Shown: in pieces, positions 1 to 5,647 of the stretch
Position numbering within the stretch: the stretch's first letter is position 1
Layout: every line of letters begins with the position of its first letter
Source: Akkermansiaceae bacterium
GTDB lineage: Bacteria > Verrucomicrobiota > Verrucomicrobiia > Verrucomicrobiales > Akkermansiaceae
Assembly: GCA_028293225.1 (NCBI GenBank)
Contig: JAQGPE010000089.1
Coordinates: forward strand, 1 to 6,695
DNA length: 6,695 nt
Direction of reading: 5' to 3'
The notes under the pieces: generated by a model
The model's input: only the letters and a program-made list of their open reading frames with translations
Told to the model about the DNA's origin: nothing
The model's database searches: none
Program-made: the position numbers and the translations under genes

Positions 1-93
1 GGCCTGCTCGCCGGTGCGGCGGTGCTCCTGGTGGGTGGCTATTTCCTGAGGGCGGCCCGGCTGAAGCGCCGGGAGCTACGGGACCTGCCGTAG
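1..93 (+). CDS. C-terminal tail of a membrane protein (5' truncated)
   Basis: The first reading frame is open from the window edge to a TAG stop at 91-93, leaving 30 residues. They form a hydrophobic helix (GLLAGAAVLLVGGYFL) followed by a basic, charged tail (RAARLKRRELRDLP). This is typical of the last transmembrane segment of an inner-membrane protein whose C-terminus is cytoplasmic under the positive-inside rule. The family cannot be identified from so little sequence. The gene converges with the secreted-protein gene on the opposite strand, with 10 bases between the two stop codons and no obvious hairpin terminator there. The high G+C at third codon positions supports a real coding tail. 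Confidence 0.6.
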   Translation, partial: GLLAGAAVLLVGGYFLRAARLKRRELRDLP

Positions 94-103
94 CTGCAGC
101 GGC

Positions 104-724
104 TCATTTCTTCACGGTCACGGGAAAGACGTGGTCCAGCAGGGTCTGGAGGGCGGCGGGCGCCTGAATGCCGGTGCAGCGGTAGCCCAGCTGCGGATAC
201 TGGACGGAGAATAGGAGCTCTTTCGGGTCCTTGGGCGTCTTGGCAGCCTTCGGGGTCAGGCCGGTCTCCAGGATCAGCACATCCTTGCACCAGGCCCGCA
301 CGCCATAGACCGGCTTGTCACCCGGCATACCGACCGGGCTTTCCGCGACCTGCAGGATCCGGCTCATCTCGGTCTTGAAAAAGGCCAGCTCCTTCGCGTC
401 GAGCTGCTGCTTCTTTTCGATCGCCACCTCAGCGGTCTTGAAGGCATCGGTGGGGATCACGAAGTGGTCGTCCGCTGGCTTTCCGGCCTCAGCTGGCGGC
501 AGCGAGGCCGCAGAGAGCTGATAGATCTCCACCCGGTCCACGGCGGCCAGTTGGCCGGCGATTCCCCTGCGGAAATAGGCTTCGGCCTTTTTCAGGTCCT
601 CGTCCAGGTTCTTGGAGTTGAGGTCCCGAAGGCGGGCAATCTCAGCCATATCCACCCCGGCGGCGTGGAGAACCGGGGTGAGGGCGAGAATCGAAAGGAG
701 TGGAATGATTGAAAAACTTTTCAT
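104..724 (-). CDS. hypothetical exported protein
   Basis: This is a 206-residue protein of unknown function. The N-terminus is a clear Sec signal peptide: MK, then a hydrophobic core (residues 4-18), then VLHAA, with probable signal peptidase I cleavage after A21 or A22. The mature protein is therefore about 185 residues and periplasmic or secreted. It has no further membrane helix. Residues 24-60 are charged and probably helical. Residues 95-125 (KTAEVAIEKKQQ... onward) are also likely helical. The C-terminal part has two cysteines, C146 (RAWCKD) and C183 (YRCTG), which could form a disulfide. The ATG at 722-724 fits the signal peptide exactly, and no Shine-Dalgarno sequence precedes it. The gene is divergent from the dehydrogenase gene and convergent with the truncated membrane protein. 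I do not recognise the family. Confidence 0.8.
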   Translation of the reverse strand: MKSFSIIPLLSILALTPVLHAAGVDMAEIARLRDLNSKNLDEDLKKAEAYFRRGIAGQLAAVDRVEIYQLSAASLPPAEAGKPADDHFVIPTDAFKTAEVAIEKKQQLDAKELAFFKTEMSRILQVAESPVGMPGDKPVYGVRAWCKDVLILETGLTPKAAKTPKDPKELLFSVQYPQLGYRCTGIQAPAALQTLLDHVFPVTVKK

Positions 725-766
725 GCGCGGAGACAGGTGGAAACCGATGAGATGGAGGATAGGCCC

Positions 767-772
767 ATTGTA
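767..772 (-). promoter_or_regulatory. possible -10 box for the exported protein gene
   Basis: Read on the minus strand, these bases are TACAAT, one mismatch from the sigma-70 -10 consensus. They sit 42 bases upstream of the ATG at 724, which would give a leader of roughly 35 bases. I see no convincing -35 box at 16-18 bases spacing, so this is a weak call based on one hexamer in an otherwise GC-rich divergent region. Confidence 0.22.
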
Positions 773-864
773 TTCATCCCGCCTGCGTTTTCCTGGCGCG
801 GTTTGCGAGTCGATTGGCGGACTCCCCCACCCGCAGCCCGGCGGAAATGGTTAAGGTGCTGGCG

Positions 865-1803
865 ATGAAAGCAACCTTTCCCGACCACTGGTCCACCGCC
901 GATATTCCCTCCCAAGCCGGCAAACTCGCCATCGTCACCGGCACCGGCGGCCTCGGCTACGAAACCGCCCTCGCTTTAGCCAACGCCGGGGCGGAGGTGA
1001 TCATCGCGGGGCGCAGCGAAGAAAAGGGACATGAGGCCGTGGCCCGGATCCGGGCGGGAAATGCCGCCGCCAGGGTGCGCTTCGGCCTGCTGGACCTGGC
1101 CGATCTTTCCTCGGTCGCGGCCTTTGCGGAGTTGCAACTCGGCGAGGCCCGGCCCATCGACCTGCTGGTCAACAACGCCGGGGTCATGACTCCGCCGGAC
1201 CGCCGCGAGACCAAGGACGGCTTCGAGCTCCAGTTCGGCACCAACTACCTCGGCCACTTCGCCCTGACCGCGCGGCTGCTGCCTCTGCTGCTCCGCGGGC
1301 AGGAGACCCGCGTGGTGCAGGTCAGCAGTGGCGCGCACCGGTTGCAGGCGGACATTCATTTCGACGACCTCCAGTGGCAGCGCTCTTACAAGCCGTGGCC
1401 CGCCTATGCGCAGTCGAAGCTGGCCACGCTGATGTTCGCCCTCGAGCTCCAGCGCCGCAGTGACGCCAATGGCTGGGGTCTCATGAGCAACGCCGCGCAC
1501 CCGGGCTATGCGACCACGGATCTGATCGCCAACGGGCCCGGGCAGAAGGGACTCGCGTGGCTTTTCAACCGCTATGTAATGCAGCCGGTCGCGAGCCACT
1601 CCCCTGCCTCCGGAGCACTGCCAACCCTGCTGGCCGCCACCTCGCCGCTGGCGGAAAAGGCTGGCTACTATGGGCCCCGTAATGCCTTCGAACTCAAAGG
1701 ACCGCCGGCGCCGGCGATCGTCGGGAAGAAGGCGCAGGACATCACCGTGGCGAAGAAGCTCTGGGATGTCTCGAACGAACTCTGCGGGGTCGCGTGGTCA
1801 TGA
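865..1803 (+). CDS. short-chain dehydrogenase/reductase (SDR), retinol-dehydrogenase-like
   Basis: This is a 312-residue NAD(P)-dependent oxidoreductase with a Rossmann fold, probably cytoplasmic. Counting from the ATG at 865, the cofactor glycine motif is VTGTGGLG (residues 24-31). IIAGR at the end of the second strand (R50, no acidic residue) favours NADP(H). LLDLADL (75-81) holds the conserved Asp, and NNAG is at 103-106. The catalytic residues are N127 (GTNYLGHF), S155 (QVSSGAH), Y181 and K185 (YAQSK). HPGYATTDL (212-220) is the usual post-catalytic Pro-Gly motif. Length and a long C-terminal segment fit the retinol-dehydrogenase/WW-oxidoreductase-like branch, whose true substrates in bacteria are mostly unknown. 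I chose ATG 865 because AAGGTG lies six bases upstream. In-frame alternatives are ATG 847 and TTG 814, but the extra residues are not SDR-like. The glycine motif is one residue shorter than the classical TGxxxGxG. The gene stands alone and is probably transcribed from the 725-864 region. Confidence 0.93.
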   Translation: MKATFPDHWSTADIPSQAGKLAIVTGTGGLGYETALALANAGAEVIIAGRSEEKGHEAVARIRAGNAAARVRFGLLDLADLSSVAAFAELQLGEARPIDLLVNNAGVMTPPDRRETKDGFELQFGTNYLGHFALTARLLPLLLRGQETRVVQVSSGAHRLQADIHFDDLQWQRSYKPWPAYAQSKLATLMFALELQRRSDANGWGLMSNAAHPGYATTDLIANGPGQKGLAWLFNRYVMQPVASHSPASGALPTLLAATSPLAEKAGYYGPRNAFELKGPPAPAIVGKKAQDITVAKKLWDVSNELCGVAWS

Positions 1804-1810
1804 CCGGCGA

Positions 1811-1844
1811 CGAAAAAGCCTCCGGGAAAAGGCTCCCGGAGGCT
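1811..1844 (-). terminator. intrinsic terminator of the thioredoxin-fold gene, possibly bidirectional
   Basis: A perfect 10-base inverted repeat, AGCCTCCGGG at 1817-1826 and CCCGGAGGCT at 1835-1844, encloses an 8-base loop. On the minus strand the hairpin is followed directly by TTTTT and then CG, the classical layout of a rho-independent terminator. It lies 35 bases beyond the stop codon of the minus-strand gene at 1880-2491. In the plus direction there is no T tract after the hairpin, so its action on the dehydrogenase transcript, whose stop codon is 13 bases before the stem, is less certain. Confidence 0.85.
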
Positions 1845-1879
1845 GGTGAAATCAGCGGATCAGTCCGCGGCGGGCCGCT

Positions 1880-2491
1880 TCACTTGGATGCGTACTTCAC
1901 GCCGCAGCCGTACGGCTGGGTCTTGGCCTTTTCGACCGGCTTGCCGGCGAGAACGGCATCCAGCGCCTTGCTCACATAGCTGTCGGCCTTTTCCAGGTCG
2001 GAAACTTCGGTGGTGGCGATGGAGTCGATCGCGCCGTTGTAGGCGACCTTGCCCTCCTTATCGATGACGATCATGTGCGGGGTGGTCTTGGCGTCGTATT
2101 CCTTGCCAACCTTGCCATCCGCATCGACCAGCACTTGGGATGCCTTGCTGCCTTCCTTGGCGGCGCGCTCACCGAGTTCCTTCGGCGCGTAGTAGCCTTC
2201 CTTGCCCTCGGCGCTGGAGGCGATGGACAGCCAGACCACGTCCTTGCCGGTGTAGGAGGACTGCAGTTTCTGCATGTTGCCGCTGCCGTAGTGCTTGTGG
2301 ACGAACGGGCAGTCGAAGTTGACCCATTCCAGCACGACGACTTTGCCCTTCTGGTCGGCGAGGGAGACTTTCTCGCCCTTCACGTTCTTCAGGGTGAAGG
2401 CGGGGGCCTTGGCGCCCGGCTCGACGGCAAAGGCGGTGGCGGAGCAGATAAGGGCGCCGATGACGGCTCCGAGGAAGGTGTTGGCTTTCAT
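1880..2491 (-). CDS. exported thioredoxin-fold redoxin with a single active-site cysteine
   Basis: This is a 203-residue periplasmic redox protein of the AhpC/TSA-thioredoxin superfamily. Residues 1-22 are a Sec signal peptide ending in ATAFA, with cleavage probably before V23. The mature domain opens with PGAKAPAFTLKNVKGEKVSL (25-44), the usual redoxin first strand. Next comes VVVLEWVNFDCPFVHKHY (51-68), where the active site is C61-P-F-V rather than the thioredoxin CxxC. SGNMQKLQ follows, then VVWLSIASS (85-93). TTPHMIVID (136-144) carries the cis-proline P138. The second cysteine of the mature chain, C196, is in the C-terminal PYGCGVKY. As I recall, both CPFV.KHYGSGNM and the YGC.VKY end are conserved in a redoxin family common in Planctomycetota and Verrucomicrobiota; C61 may react and C196 resolve. 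The partner and substrate are unknown. The ATG at 2489-2491 has an A-rich leader and no Shine-Dalgarno sequence. The gene is monocistronic, divergent from the aminotransferase gene, and followed by a strong terminator. Confidence 0.9.
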   Translation of the reverse strand: MKANTFLGAVIGALICSATAFAVEPGAKAPAFTLKNVKGEKVSLADQKGKVVVLEWVNFDCPFVHKHYGSGNMQKLQSSYTGKDVVWLSIASSAEGKEGYYAPKELGERAAKEGSKASQVLVDADGKVGKEYDAKTTPHMIVIDKEGKVAYNGAIDSIATTEVSDLEKADSYVSKALDAVLAGKPVEKAKTQPYGCGVKYASK

Positions 2492-2720
2492 TTTGAACTT
2501 TTAAGGTAGGAGTTGGTTCGTCGATGACGGTGGCGAGCCCGCGTTTGCTGTCCAATGGAAAGCAACAGCGGGTCACAGGCATGAGACGGGGCGGACGGAG
2601 TTTCATTCCCGGAAATTTCCTCAAGCGACCGTTTCGAACGAATGCTGGCAGGTGTACAGCCGGCTCGGCGGGGCATTGTACGTGTTCATCCGAAGGAAGT
2701 TGGATTGACGCGCCCCGGCG

Positions 2721-2749
2721 TTGACGCAGCAGGGTTTCCGGCCTGAAAT
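2721..2749 (+). promoter_or_regulatory. candidate sigma-70 promoter of the aminotransferase gene
   Basis: A TTGACG hexamer at 2721-2726 (5 of 6 matches to the -35 consensus) is followed after 17 bases by TGAAAT at 2744-2749 (4 of 6 matches to the -10 consensus). Transcription would start near 2756, about 23 bases before the ATG at 2779. A second copy of TTGACGC lies 16 bases upstream at 2705-2711 but has no matching -10. The spacing and position are right but the -10 is weak, so this is a tentative call. Confidence 0.3.
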
Positions 2750-2778
2750 CCGCCGCCCGGCACGACCCGGGACATGCC

Positions 2779-3948
2779 ATGGACTATTCGCAGAAAATCG
2801 CCCGTCAGATCGCAGGCATCCCCCGCTCGGGGATCCGCGATTTCTTCGAGCTCGTGCAAGGCCGGGAGGGGATCATCTCCCTCGGCGTGGGCGAGCCCGA
2901 CTTTACGACTCCGTGGCACATTCGCGAAGCCGCCATCTACGCCCTGGAGAAAGGACACACCACCTACACGTCCAATCTGGGGCTGCCGGCACTGCGCAAG
3001 TCAATCGCCCGCTACGTCCGCGACTTCTTCCACGTCGAGTACGAACCGCTGACGGAGGTGCTGGTCACGGTCGGCGTCTCCGAAGCCATCGACATCGCCC
3101 TGCGCGCCCTGGTCAATCCGGGTGACGAGGTGATCTTCCACGAGCCCTGCTACGTCTCGTACTCCCCCAGCATCGTGATGGCCTATGCCACCGCGGTCAG
3201 CGTGGAGACCAGGAAGCGCGACGGCTTCTCCCTGAAGCCGGAAGCGCTGGCCAAGGCGATCACGCCGAAGAGCCGGGTGCTGATGTTGAATTTCCCGACC
3301 AACCCGACCGGCGCGACCGCCAGCCGCGAGGATCTGGAAGGCATCGCCAAGCTGTGCATCGAGCATGACCTGATCGTGCTGACCGACGAGATCTACAGCG
3401 AGCTGCGCTACGACGCGAACGACGAACACGTCTCGATCGCCTCGCTGCCGGGCATGAAGGAGCGCTGCGTGCTGCTGCACGGCTTCTCGAAGGCCTTTGC
3501 CATGACCGGCTTCCGCCTGGGATATGCCTGCGCGCCGCAGCCGATCATCGAGGCGATGATGAAGATCCACCAGTACTCCATGCTCTGCGCCCCGATCATG
3601 AGCCAGATGGCCGCGATCGAAGCGCTGGAAAACGGCCACGCCGAGATGGTGAAGATGCGTGACGCCTATCACCAGCGGCGAGATTTCCTGGTGAAACGGC
3701 TCAATGAAATGGGCCTGAGCTGCCACTCTCCGGGCGGGGCCTTCTACGTCTTCCCGGACATCCGCGGCACCGGCCTGGGCAGTAAGGAATTTGCCATGAA
3801 GCTGCTGGATGCCGAGGGCGTCGCGGCCGTACCGGGCAGTGCCTTCGGCGCGTGTGGCGAGGGCTTCCTGCGCTGCTGCTACGCCACGGGCTTTGACGAT
3901 CTGAAGCTGGCGATGGACAAGATGGAGCGCTTTGTGGGCTCGCTCTGA
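2779..3948 (+). CDS. PLP-dependent class I/II aminotransferase
   Basis: This 389-residue fold-type I aminotransferase transfers an amino group between an amino acid and a 2-oxo acid in the cytoplasm. The length is normal for the family. The N-terminus (SGIRDFFELVQG, LGVGEPDFTTPWHIREA, TTYTSNLGLPALR) is characteristic of aspartate/aromatic-type aminotransferases such as the Bacillus PatA/YugH group. GVSEAI at 99-104 binds the cofactor phosphate. CY at 124-125 supplies the stacking aromatic residue. NFPTNPTG at 171-178 includes N175, and D203 in LTDEIYSE pairs with the pyridine nitrogen. K238 in HGFSKAFAMTGFRLGY is the Schiff-base lysine, with R246 downstream. R365 in FLRCCYA is the expected substrate carboxylate-binding arginine. 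No key residue is missing. The exact substrate (aspartate, aromatic amino acid or other) cannot be settled from sequence. ATG 2779 matches the family N-terminus; an ATG at 2774 is out of frame. No strong Shine-Dalgarno sequence is seen. No regulator or pathway gene is adjacent. Confidence 0.95.
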   Translation: MDYSQKIARQIAGIPRSGIRDFFELVQGREGIISLGVGEPDFTTPWHIREAAIYALEKGHTTYTSNLGLPALRKSIARYVRDFFHVEYEPLTEVLVTVGVSEAIDIALRALVNPGDEVIFHEPCYVSYSPSIVMAYATAVSVETRKRDGFSLKPEALAKAITPKSRVLMLNFPTNPTGATASREDLEGIAKLCIEHDLIVLTDEIYSELRYDANDEHVSIASLPGMKERCVLLHGFSKAFAMTGFRLGYACAPQPIIEAMMKIHQYSMLCAPIMSQMAAIEALENGHAEMVKMRDAYHQRRDFLVKRLNEMGLSCHSPGGAFYVFPDIRGTGLGSKEFAMKLLDAEGVAAVPGSAFGACGEGFLRCCYATGFDDLKLAMDKMERFVGSL

Positions 3949-3962
3949 GCCTGCGCCTTTTT
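3934..3962 (+). terminator. possible weak intrinsic terminator after the aminotransferase gene
   Basis: GGCTC at 3937-3941 can pair with GAGCC at 3947-3951 around a 5-base loop. The stem extends outward to 3934 and 3954 by two G-U pairs and one G-C pair. Three bases later comes a run of five T (3958-3962). The hairpin includes the stop codon of the aminotransferase gene. The stem is short and the T tract is slightly displaced, so efficiency is doubtful. Confidence 0.35.
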
Positions 3963-4049
3963 CGGATCACCACGGGCTCCCCTGTCATTCGGGCGGCGGG
4001 GGAGTTCCGGCTTGGCGTCACGGGGTGGAGACCGATAGGCTCGCCGATT

Positions 4050-4403
4050 GTGAAGGAAGTTCATCTCGCGGCGAGAATCGCGCTGGTCCAGATCGCGGTG
4101 GTGATCCTCGGGCTGGTCGCTTGCTTCATCTCGATCGTGGTCCGCTTTCCGCCCGTAAGCCACTGGTATCCCTGGGCGCAGGTCGTGAGATACGGCTTTG
4201 TGCTGCTGCTGTTGCTGCCACCGGTCTGGATGGTCGTCGCGATGCGGAAGGAGCAGGATGCGGAAAGCCGCTGGTCGGAACGCTGGACTCTTTTCACCGG
4301 ACTGGGCCTGCTGGTCGCGCTGGCTTTCCTGTTGGGCCTGACGGCGATCAATCCAGGAGAGCAGCCAATCTTCAGCGCGTCGGCTTCGATAGCAAATCAG
4401 TAA
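4050..4403 (+). CDS. small three-helix membrane protein, function unknown
   Basis: This is a 117-residue hypothetical inner-membrane protein starting at GTG. Three hydrophobic segments are clear: residues 9-31 (ALVQIAVVILGLVACFISIV core), 46-65 (YGFVLLLLLPPVWMVVA) and 81-100 (FTGLGLLVALAFLLGL). A loop with SHWYPW (37-42) lies between the first two, and a charged loop with MRKEQDAESRWSERW (65-79) lies between the last two. The charge distribution suggests a cytoplasmic N-terminus and cytoplasmic 65-79 loop, with the short C-terminus outside. The hydrophobic pattern and strong G+C bias at third positions support this frame over the overlapping longer frames. No ATG is available at the N-terminus, and the frame is open upstream without a better start. 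It lies 101 bases after the aminotransferase gene, so it may be partly read through from it. I do not recognise the family. Confidence 0.72.
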   Translation: MKEVHLAARIALVQIAVVILGLVACFISIVVRFPPVSHWYPWAQVVRYGFVLLLLLPPVWMVVAMRKEQDAESRWSERWTLFTGLGLLVALAFLLGLTAINPGEQPIFSASASIANQ

Positions 4404-4549
4404 GGGCTTTCCCCCAACTGACCGTGCGACGCCATCTGAAGAAGCCTGTTCCGGGGAGCGCCTCCGACCGGTGAAATTGTCGCCAGACGGGCGGGAAAGC
4501 CTTGCCCGGAAAGCCCTGTTTCGCGCTTTATCCCGACAGACACCGGCCG

Positions 4550-4846
4550 ATGAAGATAACTCCCTCCCCTGCCCTACTCCTCGCTGCGGCCCTCTGCGTG
4601 TCCCTCAACAGCTGTGGGGTGAAGCCGCCTCCTGCGTCCCAGGGAAACGGCCCGGTGAAGGATTACACCGCGATGGTCATTTTCACGGTCGACAAGCGCG
4701 GTCAGGTCATCTCCGCCCATGTCGAGAAACCGATGAAGCCGGTGTTCGATCAGGCCGCGATCAGGGCGATCAAACGGGGAGTCTATCCGCCTGGAGAAAA
4801 GACGCAGACCGCCAGGAAACCGGTTACCTTTCACCTCAAGGATTGA
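4550..4846 (+). CDS. small lipoprotein with one TonB C-terminal-like domain
   Basis: This 98-residue predicted lipoprotein has a signal sequence MKITPSPALLLAAALCVSLNSC, with the lipidated cysteine probably C22. The lipobox is LNSC; N at position -2 is slightly atypical. Next is a short Pro/Gly-rich linker (23-37), then a TonB C-terminal-like module at about 40-82. That module shows the pattern VIFTVDKRGQVISAHVEK, FDQAAIRAIKRG and YPPG, that is strand, Asp/Gly turn, strand, then the helix in which AA-IRAIK is conserved. The residue after the cysteine is G, not D, which under the proteobacterial rule suggests the outer membrane. TonB proteins normally have an uncleaved N-terminal anchor and work with ExbB/ExbD; neither feature is present, so this is not a standard TonB. 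I chose ATG 4550 because it begins the signal peptide; an in-frame start further upstream at 4502 adds non-signal residues. It is probably co-transcribed with the next gene, 45 bases downstream. Confidence 0.8.
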   Translation: MKITPSPALLLAAALCVSLNSCGVKPPPASQGNGPVKDYTAMVIFTVDKRGQVISAHVEKPMKPVFDQAAIRAIKRGVYPPGEKTQTARKPVTFHLKD

Positions 4847-4891
4847 TTCCTCTGCCTCTCCTCCGTCGCAACAGCTCACAACTCTATTCCC

Positions 4892-5647
4892 ATGGTCCGC
4901 TCCTCCCTTCTTTCGCTCGCCCTGCTCAGCGCGGCAACGCTTCTCACCGGCTGCTCGGTCAACAAGACCTTCAAGGACAAGACCAACGAGCGGCTTGAGC
5001 GTGCGGAGAAAAAGCAGGGCTCGTCGATCGAAGCACCGAAGCCGATCGACGACAAGGTCGCCAAGATCTGGGAAGCCGATCCGCGCTACCGCAACGCCGT
5101 GGGGCATCGTGGTGGGAAGATGCCGCGGCTGATCTCATCGCCCTCGCTGTTTTACCCCATCGACCCCCGGATCGCCGATCAGACCGCTGCGGTGATTGTC
5201 ACCTTCGTGGTGAATGAAGCCGGCATGGTGGAGGAGGCGAAGGTGGTGATGACCTCCAACAAGCGCTTTGATTCCGGTTCGCTGGCATCCGCGCGGGAGA
5301 TGAAGTTTTCCTCCACCGGCAATGGTTCAGCGAAGTACTTCTTCACCGTGCCGATGATCTACATCGGCGAGGGAGCCCAGGTGACGCGGACGAATCCTGG
5401 CCAGGCGAAACCGGAAGAGGTGACCGCAAGCGCCCCGAAACTACCCAAGCCCGGGCCGGCCGGAGCGGCGGTGACGGTGCTGTTCACGGTCGAGGAAGAC
5501 GGCCGGGTCTCCGCCACGAAGGTCGAGAAGTCGAATGACGCCCGCTTCAACGAAGCGGCACTGGAAAGTGTGAGGGGCAGGAAATTCCCCGCCCGCCCCA
5601 AGGGCAGCGGCAGCCACCAGGCGCGGCTGAAGATCAGCTTCCAGTGA
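4892..5647 (+). CDS. lipoprotein with two tandem TonB C-terminal-like domains
   Basis: This 251-residue predicted lipoprotein has a textbook signal peptide MVRSSLLSLALLSAATLLTGC with lipobox LTGC and lipidation at C21; S22 follows, compatible with outer-membrane sorting. Residues 25-75 are a charged, probably helical linker. Domain 1 (about 88-157) begins with the YP of LFYPID, then VIVTFVVNEAGMVEEAKVV, then FDSGSLASAREMKF and the closing strand YFFTVPMIY. A Pro/Lys-rich linker (165-190) follows. Domain 2 (about 193-250) repeats the pattern as VTVLFTVEEDGRVSATKVEK, FNEAALESVRGRKFP and ARLKISF. The two domains align with each other and with the single domain of the preceding lipoprotein (domain 2 shares VEK with it), so the pair arose by duplication. 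The role is unknown; such modules can bind envelope proteins, but no ExbB, ExbD or TonB-dependent receptor gene is seen. The gene ends 14 bases inside the convergent gene on the other strand. Confidence 0.82.
   Translation: MVRSSLLSLALLSAATLLTGCSVNKTFKDKTNERLERAEKKQGSSIEAPKPIDDKVAKIWEADPRYRNAVGHRGGKMPRLISSPSLFYPIDPRIADQTAAVIVTFVVNEAGMVEEAKVVMTSNKRFDSGSLASAREMKFSSTGNGSAKYFFTVPMIYIGEGAQVTRTNPGQAKPEEVTASAPKLPKPGPAGAAVTVLFTVEEDGRVSATKVEKSNDARFNEAALESVRGRKFPARPKGSGSHQARLKISFQ

Noticed and set aside
814..864. N-terminal extension of the dehydrogenase from TTG 814 or ATG 847
   Set aside because: The extra residues do not resemble SDR N-termini, while ATG 865 has AAGGTG six bases upstream and gives the usual spacing to the first beta strand.
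976..1599. Long antisense open frame opposite the dehydrogenase gene
   Set aside because: The composition is biased and no motif is seen; the plus strand encodes an intact SDR over the same bases.
1796..1805. Perfect palindrome GGTCATGACC at the dehydrogenase stop
   Set aside because: A 10-base palindrome inside the last codons is expected by chance and is not placed like an operator.
2169..2780. Minus-strand open frame covering the redoxin 5' half and the intergenic region
   Set aside because: It is out of frame with the redoxin, Arg/Pro-rich, and runs through the presumed promoter region; the redoxin frame has a signal peptide and fold motifs.
3001..3726. Long antisense open frame opposite the aminotransferase gene
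   Set aside because: The product is rich in H, D, G, R and Q with no domain logic. It is the shadow of a GC-rich gene whose plus-strand product has every catalytic residue.
3932..4474. Plus-strand open frame of 180 codons overlapping the small membrane protein
   Set aside because: The product is Gly/Arg-rich without structure, and it begins inside the aminotransferase gene. The other frame gives three clean transmembrane helices.
4471..4998. Plus-strand open frame overlapping both lipoprotein genes
   Set aside because: It crosses the start of one signal peptide and the end of the preceding gene in a different frame, with a composition typical of a shadow.
4574..5107. Antisense open frame opposite the two lipoproteins
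   Set aside because: There is no signal or domain, it is Arg/Gly-rich, and it is contradicted by two plus-strand genes with lipoboxes and repeated domains.
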